64,000 nucleotides of DNA from Chionis minor (GCA_013398295.1 VZSF01003498.1:22952-86951), one strand, 5' to 3'. Counted from the stretch's first letter, positions 34,601-50,700 are shown. Notes: a model not told the origin generated them from the sequence alone. A program made the numbers and translations.

Positions 34601-35730
34601 AACTTGATAAAAGAAAAAAACAAAACTGAGCCAAAAAAACCCCAAACCAACAACCCCAAAGAAGAAAACCTTTTCCTCTCATCTTCTATTAACCCAGTAT
34701 AACAGAGAACTTACTCTGACAGCATTTATGAAGTCCAAAAGAGTAAAATCCTCCTTCCCATAAATTGTCCACCTGTCCCAGATTGTAAATGATATCCCAT
34801 TTCTGTTTTAAAGAGAAAGGTTGTTTGTTACTTTAGAATGTCAACTCAGGCACTTCCTTTAAGCATGTATGGAAGAACTGCCACGTCTTCTAGAGACTCG
34901 CTATTTTATCTCGAGCAAAAAATCTCTTCCCTCTCTGCTGCCATTTCTCCAGCCCTTTGACCTGGCTAAGCACAAGACACAGTAAGAGCTCTGGGTAAAC
35001 ACAGTATCTGGCAATAAACTTACTTATTTTTCAGACCTACTGAAAAATAGCTCTTGTACTGACTTAGGTGCAGATGTGTGTCCAGTTTGTGCAGACAGGA
35101 TGTTTATTAATAACCATGCCACTCATCTAAATTTTTAAAGTGTCACTAGCAACAGCTTCAACTGAAAACAAAACTAAGCCCTTAAAACCACTATTTTTAA
35201 AATTAGGACAGAAGAGTATGTGCTGCAGTTTCCAAACAGGAAGCTCTTGAGCAATGCATCATGGGACACCCTTGGTGGTACTAAGAATATCACTTACACC
35301 TTTAGCAGTACATGGTAAATGGATAATAGGGTTTAATAGCAAGCACTAAGTGATTCGTGATCTTCCAAGTTTAAAGAACAACACCACCACCACCCCACCT
35401 TGGATATCTACAACGTTTCATGGGAGTACGACCATAAACTGTGGTTCCATCACAGTTCCATGATATGAGTGCATAAGGCCTTCATCTTGTTGTCTGGATT
35501 TAATAACTGTACAAAGTTCACACTCCTTGTAATGGCTCACCAAGTTATAAGCATCGATTACCAGGTTTCCAAATACCACCCTTCTGATGTCATGCTTCCT
35601 ACCTGATTTCTGTTCTTCTTACTTCAGCAGTTTCTGTAAAGACCATTATGGGAATGGCTAGGTTCAGAAAACAGTTCTTGTATGCATCAGCTGGGTAGCC
35701 ACCCACAACTTTGATGAGTTCCAGTGCAAC
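31618..35730 (-). CDS. UBA6: UBA6 exons 30-33: end of adenylation domain and ubiquitin-fold domain
   Basis: Exon 30 gives [20 protein letters not shown] and [20 protein letters not shown]. Exon 31 gives [20 protein letters not shown], the start of the ubiquitin-fold domain that docks E2 enzymes. Exon 32 gives [20 protein letters not shown] and exon 33 [20 protein letters not shown] then [14 protein letters not shown] and the stop TGA (31618-31620). Exons 32 and 33 are separated by a 2.4-kb intron with no other feature. The last few residues differ from human (SHDTD), normal for this tail. Confidence 0.95.
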
Positions 35731-38700
35731 CTGCAGTAAATAAGAATCCCATATTTCCATGAGACCAAACACAGGTCTTAGGTACTGTGTTATCAAACAC
35801 TAGTTTACTCAAGAAGCCAGCAACTACAGAGTAAGTCGTTAATGAGATCAGCCTTTGTCCAATCGGCAGAGTAAATCACATCTGGAAATGCAACCCAATA
35901 TGCCGCAGAAATAAACTCTGTTGCTGATAATGGAAATTTAATTCAAGACACGTCCACAAAGCATGCAGTTCCATTGAGGTGCATGGAGGTGGAACTACTA
36001 CAGAACAGATCCTTCCCCCTCCTGGCTGTGGCACTCTGATGGAAGTTAGTATTAACTGCAGAAAACAAACCAAAATGCTCATCTCTGACTCCTCTTTCTA
36101 GTCAGTAAACAAGAAATAAAAGCACCAAGGGCTTACCACATCTAGAGCCAAAAGTGACCTTTTGTATTGGTACATGAGAAAAAAAAAAAGATGATTAAGT
36201 TTGAAATAAGCCCATTTCTTTAACAAGGCTCTGTCAAGGCAGTGTTAATCAGCGTTCAGAAAACAGTGGTTCTAGACAATGAATAGTAAGAGAGAAATAC
36301 GCATTTTAAAAAGCATACTCACCAGCCCTGATACCGCAGCAGTAGCTGTTGCAATTGCAGGAATAATCTTTCCAGCAATGCGCTTTGTTTTGAATCGATC
36401 TGCTGGTTCAATGTTGTACATCTTGGCTCTTAAGTTCGATGCTGCTGTTATGAAATCTATATGCCCATTACTATCATCATCTTTTTCAAAGGAGATGGGC
36501 TTCATTTGCAAGTCATCTGTTCACAGGGGGAGGAGAGGGAGAGAGCAAAAATTATTATTAGAAACCTGAAGATGTCCTAAACATGTTATAAGGAACTAGA
36601 ATCTTAACAAATTAAAATCTTTGTATTTGGTAGCTTGGTGCCTTACTTACAACTTGCTTTCCCATGCTAGAAGGAGAAATGCCCCATCAATACCAGTTGT
36701 TAAAAGTGAGTAATGAAAGACGTATCAACAGAGCTCCATAATTCTATTTTCCTTGCAACACAAGGAATACATTTTGGACAGTCCTATGGATGCTATATAT
36801 ATGGGGATATACGCCCCATCTCACTATAGCTCCATCCTGTGAGAATTCTGTTAGCTTTGTTTATCTGTAACCATTTCGCTATGGACTCAGCAGCATGGGA
36901 GACAGAGGTTAGGGCTGACGCTCCATGGGATGGGTTAGAGCTAAGCTAATCTTTCTGCCCTGGGTTCAGGGTGCTAAAAATGCATGCATGTTGTTGTTGC
37001 CCAGTGACCTCTTCATGTGTCCAGGCACAAAGATCGGATTTGAACATCCTCATTTTAACATATTGAGAAGGTGCTGAAGAAGACTCTAACAGCCTTCACA
37101 ATTTAGTATAATCTCAGATTGATTCCTGTAAGTAGTAACTTCTCAGCCTCCTCATACCAGAATCATGTTCAGTCTGTCTGGGACCAAGGCAGCACCCATT
37201 CCCTCCTCAGAGTTCAATTCACTGCTGCCTGCTTGCTGTCAGCAGGGCTGTACTTACATGCAAGTGTAACAGAAAACCCTAAAACTTGCAAGAATCTCAG
37301 AAATACAGAAGCATGGCGTAATGTCAAGCCATGAGAACAGTTATCTGCATGGCACTTCAGAAAGCTTTAGATATCAGCTATCAGCTTCCTGCAGAATTAC
37401 AGAACTGCTTTATCCAAAGACGTGAATGTCATATTACTGGCAATGCAATTGCAAGATGTTACAAAGCTACGAAGCTAGTTTGCACTACTCACTTTCCAGA
37501 GCTTCATTGGATAGTATAGACTTCTCCAGCTGGAAAATAGCATTTCTTTCATCCTCACTGCTGACTGGAATATGATCTGGCTTTCTTGCTGTTTCATCAG
37601 TCTGTACAACCTGCAAGTGTGTGCAGTGCTTGAGTAATAAAATACAGCAACTTTGTACAGCAAAAGTATGAAGTGTGCTAGTTTTCTTGTCTTCCCTGCA
37701 GTCTTCCCTCCCCAGTTCAAGACAGACATAGTCTTACTGGAGCAAGACCAGCCAAGGGCCACAAAGATCATCAAAGGACTGACACATCTCTCATACGAGG
37801 AGAAGCTGAGAGAGTTGGGACAGTTCAGCCTGGAGAAGACAAGGCTCAGTGGGATCTTATCAATGTGTATAAGTACCTGATAGGGGGAAAGTAGAGAAGG
37901 CAGAGCCAGACTCTGGTGCCCAGTGACAGGACAAGGGGTATGGGCACAAATTGAAGCACATAAAATAAGAAACATAGGAAAATACTTTAAAGGGGAAAAA
38001 AAAATCCAAACCAAAAAAACCACAATCAAAACTGTGAGGATGGCTGAACACTGGCACAGGTAGCAGAGAGAAGCTGGGGAGTCTCCAGACTCAGAGATGT
38101 TCAAAACCTGACGGGACACATAGTCCTTGATGACCTGCTCTAGCTGTCCCTGCTTGAGCAAGGGGACTGGACTAGGTGGTCTCCAGAGGTCCCTTCCAAA
38201 CTCAACCATTCTGTGATTCTGAGTTAAAATATCAGTTTTGTCTCATAAGGCAAGCATTCATGAGACAAGTGTTAACACTGGGCAAGAAAACAGGACAACA
38301 CTCTGGAATATTTACTAATTTTAAATAATGACAAATGCTAGCCACTGCACAATAACTCTTAAGCTGTTTTGAAGTTAACACTTCAAAAATAAATGCGAAA
38401 GTAATGACACTTCCTTTATATTACCTAGAAAGAAATAACAAATTGACAGTAGTCTTGGATTGTTTTAAAGTTGCTTGTAAGTAAAATTTCACTACTTTTA
38501 TTAAAATAGTATAGATTCATACAAAGTTTAAAAAAGCTTGTAGACTTAATCACACTCATGCACAGAACACAATGCTACCACAAATCATTTGCAAAAGGCA
38601 AAACAACCCCACATCTTGCATTTAGCATCTGGTACATTGATACCATAGCTAAATGAAGTTAAAGCAGTCCTGCATGCCACACTCTCGTTTCCCCAAAACA

Positions 38701-41700
38701 TGTTTTAAGTTTATTTTTCATCAGCATCAAGGCAAGAAATAGATGGAGATGTGGGACACTGCTTGCGGATTATTTTTTTTCTTTGAACTAAATATCACAC
38801 TTACTTTGTTTGAAGGTCTGAACTCTGGTACCTTCACAGCTGAAATAATCTTGAAAATAGCTTCTTCTGACAAATCCTGTTACGGTTTTGAAGAAAAACA
38901 ATTTAAATTCACATCAACTCAGAAAGGCTCCCAAAAAAAGACTCTATATCCAGTGGCATTTCAAAGAATACCAAAACAAAAAATTCCACATTCAATTATG
39001 TTTCAGTGAAACATCATCATTGAAACACCAAGTGACATTTCAGTTGCTACAGTGAACCAGAGTGGTGTGAAGCGAACAGAAAACTGAACAGAACTGAAGT
39101 GTAAACGTGACTTACAGGAAGATCCAATTAGAAAAGGAAAAAGGTAACATGAAAAACAAAGGATAAGCAACACAGAGGCTGAGAGTAGTAAGAAATAAGA
39201 CTCCCAGAGCATAGCTAAGACACTTAATTAAAAAAATACATTAAAAAGATCTCCTTTCAGTTCAGTTACTATACTGCACAGGAAATAGGTCCATCAACAT
39301 AAGAATTCCTGAGTTCAGTGCTTACTGAAAATACCTAGGACACTACTCATTTCTTCTCCGGGTTACGGATTTAAATAAAGAAGACTAAATATAAGAAGTT
39401 GCTGAACAGCCAGTGCTGACGGATAGATTACTTTAAGAATCACTTTAATCAGTTCTTTGAAAGAACTGGCGACTGGACATCAGACCAAAACTGAACATGT
39501 ACATCCAAGTTACGTGATGAGAGCACTGTTACAGTATGGATTACCTTTTCTGTGAAAGGAACACAGTACACTGTTGCGAAGAGTTTTGCCGCGCTCACAA
39601 TGAAACCATAGTGCCTGAAGAAGAGAGGAAGATAATCGGTTTTGGTTGGTTGGGTTTTTTTGTAGTTGAGTTGCCCGCAGGTTTGCAGTAATATTCAAAA
39701 AGGTCTTGAAAACACACACAGAGAAACAATTTCCACCGTGCAGTGCACACAGTACAAAACAGATGACAGATTTTTGAGGGACTCAGAATTCCTCCCCAAA
39801 ACTAAGCAAACACTGATGAGTGAAGAGTTAGTTAATGAAAACCACATCTCCTTAACCTCTGCAGTCAAGAAACAACTACAAATGCTCATGTGACATCAAT
39901 ATGGTAATAAAAATCTTCACCTCAGAAATACTTTGATATTTGCCATCATTTCAGTTTTCACCCAAACTAAAAATGGCGATCCAGGCAGTTTCTCAAAGCA
40001 GGTGTAGATATGCAGCAGATAAAGGCTTTTCAATCCTTCAATCACATAATTTTTTTAAATTATCTGTAATACCGAAGCCATCTATCTAGATCAGAACCAA
40101 ATTGTGACGAAGAAGAAAAGGGGTCCCTCCATGAGGTCATTTGAGGTCGTCAATTTCATTTGGCACATCCTGCGTTTCATGATGTGGGCCAATGGGGGCA
40201 GGGGAGTACAACAGCAACAACTCAGTAATTCTGCAGTCACACAATAAATGAAATGGCTTGTTCTAAGCCATTTCACATTACAGGCTGTCAGAACTTCCCA
40301 CAGCACCCTCCAATCCCATGTCAGTGAACAGTAAATTACCTGCAGTAAAAGCACGAGACAGCTCACTGAATCTGCCACAGCATAAGACTATGTACTAGTA
40401 CTTATCAAATACCAATCCAACTTCCAGTGCTATAAAGCCATTGCCTTGCACTTACAGGATGCTATAAAATGCATCAGTGGTAGTACCATACTTACAAAGG
40501 ATCATTAAATTCAAACTTCACTGGAAAAGGTGGCCTCTTTGGTGACTGCCAAAACAAACCTGGTAAGAAGACAGACCTAAGATGAAATCCTAATGGTCAG
40601 GAACAGCAACACATGTCATATGTCATGAATTCACAACAGGCACAAAAGGGCATTTGTACTTACTTCCGTCTTTTAATCTTGTATCAAGGGGAAATGAATG
40701 AAGGAGCTGAAGAGCCTAGAGGAAAAACCAGAGTAGCTTTAGTAATTTTTCACATACAGATTGACACGACCACACTAAGCTTTCTTTTTAGTAATAATGT
40801 GAAATTTTGATACAACTTGTAAGACACACCAATACGTAGCTGAAGTAATTTAAAGAGGTAAGAAAATCTAAGACGCCTGTGTCAAGATGGAGAGCTTAAA
40901 GACCTAAGTACTACTAGACAGACTGACTTGCCCATTCGTTCACAGGCCAGAGATGACAATGTCATCTCATCTGTCCAAAGACCAAGCAAGACAATTAACC
41001 TAACAAAGCATTCCCCTATTGTCACTTTAAGATTCTTGCATATTGATTCACAATTGGGAAAGCAATGTTTTCTCAGTGTGACAACTACCACCAGGGCTTC
41101 CATACACACAGATATATGTTTATTAATACACAACATCATGATGACATCTTTCCTACGAAATTACAGACACACACACACTTTTAAGCAACACTGTGGACCA
41201 CATTCTCAGAATGACTGGCTCTTATTTCAGCCAACCCGTCTGTGACATCTTTTAGAAAATCAGAGATACGAAGATGAGTTCAGTAACAAAAGTTTAGTGG
41301 GGAAAATACAAAAAGCCACTGTCCTTCAGTAAAAGGCATCTGATAGTCCTAGTGCTCTGGAAAAACACAATACCTAGTCAGCTGGAAAAATGCCAAGAAA
41401 ACTGCATAGAGACTACTGAACAGAGCCACTAGGAGCCAGTTAATAAAACCGATTTAGAAGTGCTACAGTAGAAAGAGGAAGGGATGCAGCATTTTCAAGT
41501 TTCAAGTAGAGTTTGTTATTTATGAAAAGATGGAAGTGAGTGCAAAGACTTGAACACCTAGTTATTAGGGCTACCGAGTTTTCTAAAATCCTTATCAGTC
41601 TAGTACCACCTCATTTCCAGATCTTACCTACCTTATGGCTAAAATACTTCTCAAATTTCACTCTTGCTAGTTCCACACATTGAGTCCAACTTCGGGGTCT

Positions 41701-44700
41701 TCTACTGAGTGTTTTAATAACATGAAAACAGCCTTCTAGGCTCTCCCCTGATTTTATTCTCTAGACAGAGAAGGAAATATGAAAAAAAAAAATCTTAAAA
41801 CAGACAAGATTCCTCCCAATCCAATCAAACAGTAATTATATTTTTGGGAAGTTACGGGCAAAAGGAAACAGAGGATCACTCTTTGAAATATTATCCTTTA
41901 CGTGATCTTCTCCACTGGGTTTCTCCCAAGGTGCTGTGGCCTACTTGATTTATTTCCATACAATCCTATGGACCATAGGCCATTACAGGCTCACAAGACA
42001 AGATATTAAACAATTGAATCTAGTTTATTACGTAGTTGAATTCACTTGAAACTAAGTCTTCCCTTAATTTTTCCCAGTTGGTTGCACATCAGCATGACAT
42101 CTACTATACACTTGCTAGCAGTTCCTCAGTATTTCTGATATTCTACATCACGCACAGAGCGCACGTAAGCTAGAGAAGCAGCCCATGCCTGAGACTTTGG
42201 ATCTTAATTATGGGACACACCACAAATACCGTTCCCGTGAAAGATCAGATAATGACTTGGCCAAATAATTTTTCGGGTTTTCTGAATAAAGTCAGAAAAT
42301 AGCCCCAATCTCACAGAAATTAAATAGAAACAAAATCCCTAAAGCATTAGTTTAAGCCCTGTATTTTACCCTGGCAACATTCCCCTACCTGTAAAACTTC
42401 TTCTGCGGATGGATAGGTTTGCCAGAACTTGTTAAACAATGAAGGCTTGTGAGAAAATGAGCTTTCAAACTAGAAAATAAAAAGAACAAATACGGCATTT
42501 TGCAAGAAGTGTATCAAATCCCCCACCTTCCCAAATACACATAAAGTTATGCTCAACACCAGTAAACTTATTCCCTTACCTTATCTCTTGCCCACTGTAT
42601 TGTATGCTCAATGGCAGCTGGGAAAGACTTTAAGGTGCAAAAAGGTATTTCTTCTTCTGGTGGATCTCGCTGTAATTAAGGAGAGACACATGTAAGTGCA
42701 GGCTTATTCAAGTTTATTGCTAATAATAGCACCAAGGATTTCTAGACTACATAAGTTTAGAACTCCACTGTTATAAAATACAAGGTGGCTTATTTATGCT
42801 AAGAACAAAATTTGTTTTATGAACACTAACATATCACTTCCTGTTTATGAAGAATAGTCTAAACTTAACACTGGAAAGCAAAACTGAATTCTGAAACACA
42901 AACAACAGAAGAAATTGCCAGCCAGCTTTCCCAAGACGTGCAGTTCACATATACACTCAACATGAAATACCCCCTTTCACTCGAGGCCAGAAAGACTTCT
43001 TTCTTTGTGGACTCTAGCAAGACTATTAATTAGGATGGTCAAAATCCTGTCTCTGTGTCCACATAGCATCATTTCATGGTTTTCTCAACCAGTGATTTTC
43101 TATCTTGTAAAGGCAGTTTCACAAGAACTTAAACAGAGGAATATAGCAAGAGTTTGAAGGTTTGTTTCCCCCCTCCCCGTTCAAACAGAACCATTACGTA
43201 TGCTTGTAAAAACAGGCAAACTAATTCCTACTGCAGAGGCTTGTGTTCCGCCTACCTACCTGTGGAGGTGATATTCACCACAAACAGAACAAGCAGGCAG
43301 AAAGCAGTTCTAAGAAGGAAACCCACAAGTACAAAACCAATTTGCAATGCCACTGTGGGACTACATTCTTATTAAGAAGGGAATTTTGAAGGGGAAAAAA
43401 AAAAGTCAGTCCCTTGGAAAAGCTTCAGAGTTAGGACTTCTTCCAAAGCTTGTGTTTCATGATTCATATAGTCGTTGCTTTTAATTATTGGCCTAGACAT
43501 AATCATCAGCTAGGTAGCAGACATGGTATCTCCAGTCTGCTCAAAATTTATATCCTGTGAGTTTTTGGAAGTAATTCATAGAATCATAGAATGGTTAGAG
43601 TTGGAAGGGACCTTAAGGATCATCAAGTTCCAACCCCCCTGCCATGGGCAGGGACACCTCTGACTACAGCAGGTTGCTCAAAGCCCCATCCAGCCTGGCC
43701 TTAAACACTTCCAGGGATGGGGCCTCCACAACTTCCCTGGGTAACCTGTTCCAGTGCCTCACCACCCTCACAGTAAAGAACTTCTTCCTAATATCTAATC
43801 TAAATCTCCCCTCTTCCANNNNNNNNNNNNNNNNNNNNNNNNNNNNNNNNNNNNNNNNNNNNNNNNNNNNNNNNNNNNNNNNNNNNNNNNNNNNNNNNNC
43901 ATGTTGAGCTTCTCATCCATGAGCACTCCCAAGTCCTTCTCCTCAGGGCTGCTCTCCAGCCATTCTCTGCCCAGCCTGTATTTATGCCTGGGATTGCCAC
44001 GTCCCAGGTGTAGGACTCTGCACTTGGCTTGGTTGAACTTCATGCCATTTGCATTAGCCCACCTCTCAAGCCTGTCCAGGTCCCTCTGGATGGCATCCCT
44101 TCCCTCCAGTGTGTCAACCGCGCCACCGAGCTTGGTGTCATCGGCAAACTTGCTGAGGGTGCACTCGATCCCACTGTCCATGTCTCCAACAAAGATGTTA
44201 AATAGCACTGGTCCCAGTACTGACCCTTGCGGGACACCACTCGTCACTGGCCGCCACATGGACATTGACCCATTAACCACAACCCTTGAGTGCGGCCATC
44301 CAGCCAGTTCCTTATCCACCGAGTGGTCCATTCATCGAACCCGTGACTCTCCAATTTGGAGACCAGGATGTCATAATTGTTTCCTAATAGTACTGTTCTT
44401 CAGCAACTCAAATAGGCCACTTATTTTAGACAGGTATATAAGCGATTAAAGAATCGGAGGGCATTATGGGAGTAGCTACAGAAGGTAAGCAGTAGTTTTA
44501 AAACACTTACATGACTATTATAGGACTCTGTCAGATGTGGCACAATAACTTCTGTGTGTCCTTTCGTTCCCATAGTTCCAGAGTCTACGAGAGGACGCAG
44601 GTTTGCTACACAACGACTGACATGGAAAGACACAGGTTATCAGAATACAATGTAATCACAACACTCTTCCCGTGCAGACATTGATTCTAGGCACTTTCAG

Positions 44701-47700
44701 AACAGTGGAAAGCTTACACCAAACTCAGGAAAAGGAGAGATTAAGTAAGAGCTATTTCAAGGGAGATCAGGATACCATAAACCTGATCCTACCTAGATTA
44801 GGAGCATTAGTAATTATTCTTAAATGCAAACATCCCCACTTAAATATGTATTCTTATGCATAAATATTTCAACCTTAAGACTGCCGCAGTATTGCCCACC
44901 CCCATCAGACCCTGCCAACTCTTCATTTTCAAGCACTCACTCCAAGGCTATCTGCCATGTGAACAGCAGCAGCCACACAAGGGCAGGGTTGGTTTCCACC
45001 ATAAGCATAACCCCCTTCCTCCCCTCAGCCAGCATCCCTAAAAGGGAGCAAGATAAACCTGAGCAATTTGCTAGCAGATCTTATAAGCGGTTGCAGATCA
45101 GGAAGATTAAGAATAGAAAAGCAGAGTTCACACAAGAAATGAAAAGCAGCCCTCGCTTCCTCTCCACAACCTACCTATCAATGTATCTCCTTGCCTCAAC
45201 ATTGTCCAAAGCGGTCACAATCACATCTTGCTTGGTATAGAATTCGTCACTGTAAGTGTTCTCAGTGGCTGGACAAACTTTATTAATATATGAGTCAATC
45301 TTTAAGTAAGGATTTATGTTCAGAGTTGCTTCTGCTGCAGTATAGCTTTTAGGTTTCTGAAAGTATAAATACATATATATCAACAATATTCAGATAAATA
45401 AAGAACATCTGGGACGCAGAAGTATTGACTTCATTTGCTGATCAGAGAACAATTCACTGACAGAAATGTTTGGATGCAAAACATAAAAGAAAGGAAATAA
45501 TTAATTATATACCTTCCCCACTAATAGATAGCTTATTAATCTAGTTTTACTTTTAGTTTTACTAGTGTGTCAGAGACCATTTCAGAAGCTAAACTGAAAC
45601 AGTGTTCTTAACCTACCCGACACTCCTAGCCATACTGCATTCAATTACCTAGGGATCAGCACTTAAACAGTGGAACTCAAGACAGCGTGGCTTCTGAAAA
45701 CTTGCAGAGTTCACCTTCCATTTATCTATCCATTCAAAACATAATCCGTTCCCAGATTTGTTAGACATCAAGAGGAGGCAGAAAATTCAGCCGCTGGGTT
45801 TTAGGCAGAGGAATCCCTTTTCCCCACTGCTGTCAAGATCTGAGACACGTTTTTTTGTGCTGTGTTTGCAAGTACAGGGATATTCTCTCTGCTCCTAAGG
45901 AATTAACAGTTTCTGTATGATGCGTTTACTGCATGTACACATTTTTTTGCCCAGCTATTTACCAGCTTAATGAAGACTGAATTAAGTCAGAAGATAGCAA
46001 CTTCAGCCAAGTTCCATCAGCAGTAGCTCTTCTATTGAGAATACTTCTGCCAGTGCTATCTATTTTTTGTTGGCTTGTTTTATTCTCCCAGAAGTTCAAT
46101 GGTATAGTAAAGCCTTTCTGGTACATCAGCCCACGGCAGCTTCTTATGTAACACAGCATGCCTCATCCGATTCTCAAGTTCAAGAGATTTCATTAGTCAA
46201 AGACACCAGTACAAATTAAGACCAGACTTTACAAATTAAGATCAGCCAATTTTCCTCAACTGATACTAGTGATAAGTGGGATGCCAGTGTAGTTCTAGGT
46301 ATTGTTTTAAAAGACACTAGATTTCATTACAGCCTTTAAGTCTTGTCTGGACAGAAGTACATACACTCACAAGTTTAGCTCTCAGTGGGGACACAGGACA
46401 GGGAAAAAGAACAATTAGTCCAGAAAGTTTATTGAACAAGAAAGCCTACCTGTATGTGATGAGGTCGAAAAAGAAACTGCCTATTCAGGTTGGATTTCTC
46501 TATCAAGTCTGGATCTGTAATTGTAACCTAAGTCATAAGAGGCAAAAGCAATAGCTGAAGTTAAATTTTAAGTGTAGCACTGAGCAATAATCTTGATGAA
46601 ACATCTGCAGAAGCTTGTCAAAACAAAGCACTCCTGTGGGCATGCACTGTGGCTAACAAAATCAAAATACAGCAAGACTGCTCCAAGCGTTTTCTGCTTC
46701 TCATTGCACACGCTTCCACTCTATGCTGAGTCCATTTTACCCTCTGTGCAGAGATCAACCTGAAATAAGGCTTAGGCTTTTAGCATTATTAAGTAGCCTC
46801 ATTATTTAATTATTCCTTGTCACATTACGTTTTAATAAGCAAAGTGAGGTTAACAGGTAACTTACCAGTCCTTTGTCTTGCCCAGTACCAACACCAAGAA
46901 GTGCAAAGTTTTTTAGCATTTCACAGCCTATAGCTCCACAGCCAACCTAAACAAACAACATTTTAAGAGTCAAAAACGTAAGAGAAAACCATGAAGACAA
47001 GTATAATAGACAAGTCCCATTACAATTTTGGGCCATTTATCCTGCAGTGGCATATGTCATCAGAGGTGCTCTCATTACTCTGAAGACAGTTGATATTAGC
47101 TGGATTGACAAAGCATGAGCAAAAAGTGTAACAGTGTCAGTCATACTCACCAAAAAAACATTCAGATCATGCAGCTTCTGCAACAGAGAGTCTCCAATAC
47201 AAGCCCTCAAGGCATCATACCTATCTCCCCTATGCAGGCATAGAGGACAGAAACAGAAGACTAGTAAGTTGTCATTTATCACAGTAGTGTCATTGATGCC
47301 AAACTGCACTTTGACATGATGTAAGAAAACCAGACTAAATCCTCAATAATTCCTAGTCCTCCCATGCTCAAATACAACACATATTCCCAACCCCAAACCT
47401 GTCCCTCCAGAAAATGGCACTGAACTAACTTCAAAAGACATCATCTGTGCCTGCTTGAGACTCAGAAGTAAACACCACATAAAATAGCAGGTTGTAGTTG
47501 TATTTACCGTGGCAAAAATTCTTCAGAGCCCATCTCTTCTAGAGGTGTTGCAATGTCTAACATATCTATATATAGCTGTAAAAAAAAAAAAAAGAGGGGG
47601 GGAAAAAACCAATAAAAACCTGTGAAAATTATTCATGTTTTTTTCCTTTAAAAAGACAAGCAAATATTTTCTATGTACAACAGAGTCTAGAAGTTTAGAA

Positions 47701-50700
47701 GCACTAAGTCAGTGGAAGACTATACAGGATTCAGTTCCCTACAGTTCACTTCAAAATTTTCGTGGACAGGAAGAAGCACCTCGTCACTGAGGGGAAAAAA
47801 ACTTCACTGAAATGTGAGCCACAAGCTATTGACTTCTGACAGGCATGCTACCCGTCCAAATTAAGACTGTGAAGTTTTTTTAATCTAACTTCATTCTGAC
47901 ACTTATCCTGAGAGTCTGAAAGCAGTACTCTTATGTACAGTAACTTAAGCTGGCACCTGGACTATATCACACCTTTGCAGCCATGCACTGACAGGCCAAT
48001 GCACTGACGCTTGTGGGGAAAAAAGAATGGGATGTCTGAATGCCAAATACAAAAATTTGAACTAAAATGGGCTGCACTTTCATTGTACACATAAAAACAT
48101 TATATTTTTTCCTAAATTCAGTCTTAATCTTCCCCCCTCCCCCCCCCCCATTATGGAAGTTGTTCAGCTTATTTTGATCACACAGCAGTGCACACAACCA
48201 TACTTTCATAACATCACTGTCAAAATAAAGATCCAAAACCAGAGACAGCCTTACCCACTGCTGCAATGGAGAAAATTTTCCTGTTACTGCTTTCAAGACT
48301 TCCTGGCTAGCAACACCACCCACTGCTGCCGCCAGAGGAGCCAGAAATCCCTGAGCAGTCCTAGACAGCCATTTTACTACATCTCCATTCACCTGAGGCT
48401 GAAAAATAAGACATAAAAACAGATTTATCCATTCAGTCGAGCAAGTCAGTGCTTGACAGTTTTCATAGATTATTGTTCTTCAGTAAAGACAGACAAATCA
48501 TTTCACTCTGACTAGCAAAAAGGTTTCCAGCCAAGACAGATCCACTGTACACCCTATACTTGTAATCTGCATTTATCTAAAAACTGGATTCACGTAGCCA
48601 CAGGATTCAGCCTTCGCATCAGGTGAACGTTCAGTTGAACCTGTGCCGAAACAACATTCTCTTTCCTCACTTCAGAAAACCAACTGATCCATCTAAAGAT
48701 GGACACAAAGGCCGGAACAAGGCACCAACAACTAAAACATGACCTGTAGGCAAGTAAATGGGCGCAGCAAAAATGACTTATGACAATGATTCCTTACTCA
48801 CTTTATTTTCCAGTGTTTCACTTATAGACATGGCTATTTTCAGCATTTCCTCAGCATCTTGAAGGCATCTAAACACCACAGTAGAAAAAATAATGACTAT
48901 TTAAACATTCCAGCATCCTTCTAGAAACACATTTAACAGAGGAAAAAAAGCACTGGATACAGTAGCAAGAGTTTTGAAATTTATATTGGCTTTAATAGTG
49001 AAGATGCACTTCTAAATGTTACGGTTAGCTCAAGAACAGGAGTCTCAGTGCAGACGCCCATGTGCAGATCCAGTCAAGATTTATACTTTGTAAGCAGTTC
49101 TGTCTCGTTTAACTCAAAATTACACACATCAAGAACTCCAGCTAAAAAAAGATATTTTTTTTTTTAATCTATAAGCTACAGGATAATTCAGAAATTGCTT
49201 AAATAACTTTTCCAAATTAATCCCGCAATGTGAAAAAAACTGGAACAGAGAGAGACTTCCTCCAGAAGCATTTTCTGTCTACCTGGGCCCAGAAAGCGGC
49301 ACTGCTATATTGGGAAAGCCCTGTTACAAACTAAGACATGCATTAGGCAACTTTTTTCACCTAGATTTCAACTTTTCAATTCTATGTCATCTATTAAGTA
49401 CCAGACCAACAAGGTGCCCTGCTGCACATCAAGCCAGTAACTACAATATACGGAGAGGTCTGTCTGATTCAAGGCTTAGCAAACACAAGACTGCTGCCTT
49501 ACCCAATGTTTGGGCTGCGACCAAAGTTCTCCTGGAAGTGGTTCAAGGCAAGCATGGCAACATGGATCTGCAAAGGTTCCTGTTAAGACAACAATAACTG
49601 TTGATCAGTTACAAGCTGGAGAAAACGGAAGGAAACAAAAGCAACTATTTGAACTCATGTTACCACTTCACTTCCTTGTCTCTTAACCATATTGCTCCAA
49701 AAAAAGTTTTTAAATAGTGGTAAAAAGTGAATTTGAAATACTTTACACCAACATTTTTACAAACTGAGATTATAAAGTATTACTTGGTGGTAATGCAATA
49801 CCCTTCACACACATTCAGCACCCACTTCAACTAAGTCCAACCAAGGAGTCCCCAAAAGAATTTAGTGCTGAAATTGGAAAACACAGTAATCTTCTACTAA
49901 CTAGACATTAGAACACGTTGCATTTTGCCAAATATCAATACCGGTATTAAGTGTCAAACGGGCAAGTCAGACCTTACATTATCAAACAAACAAAAAAATC
50001 ATTAGATCAACATTTTTAGTTTAAGATTTTAATGAGTCCGAAACTTACATGCCTTGTGTGTCCATAATACTTAACAAAAATTGTGTTAGAGACAAATACT
50101 GTTAGCGTCCTCTCAGGTTTTAAAAATACCTCTGAATAATTTTTTTTCGGATAAAAAAGAATGCATTCTTACACTGTTAACTCCAGTTTCCCATCAATCT
50201 ATGATCACCTTTTTCTGATTATCCCAACTTTGATGCCAGTGTGATTTTTATCAACCAAACATCATTAAATACAGGAAAAACCATTTTATCACTTGCAAAA
50301 TTTACACTCACATGAATTAAAGACTTAACAAAACCAAGGATTTTAAACAGCAGAGGTGGCCAAGCTATGCATTCACAATATACTTGGTGCAAACCATGGA
50401 TAACGAGCCTCTATGGTGATCTAAACCATAAAGTATATTCTGTGTGCCCACATAAACTGACACCTCAACTCTTATTTCACACTTTAAACTCATATTTAAC
50501 TACAGAATAGAGTTCAGAAATTACATCGTTCTAGAGATAAAGCTGTAGATTACATTCCATGTACTTTTAACATTAAAGCACTCATGCCCAAATCCCCACA
50601 TGCTAATTACCTGAGGCTTGCTAAAATCCGCAACAAGGCATAATGGATTTGTTATCTGCTTCTCCAACCGTTCCTGGAAAAAGAGAATTAATGATAACAA

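Noticed and set aside
43795..44331. 178-codon frame as a host gene
   Set aside because: It is CR1 reverse transcriptase, interrupted by N and frameshifted at its 5' side.
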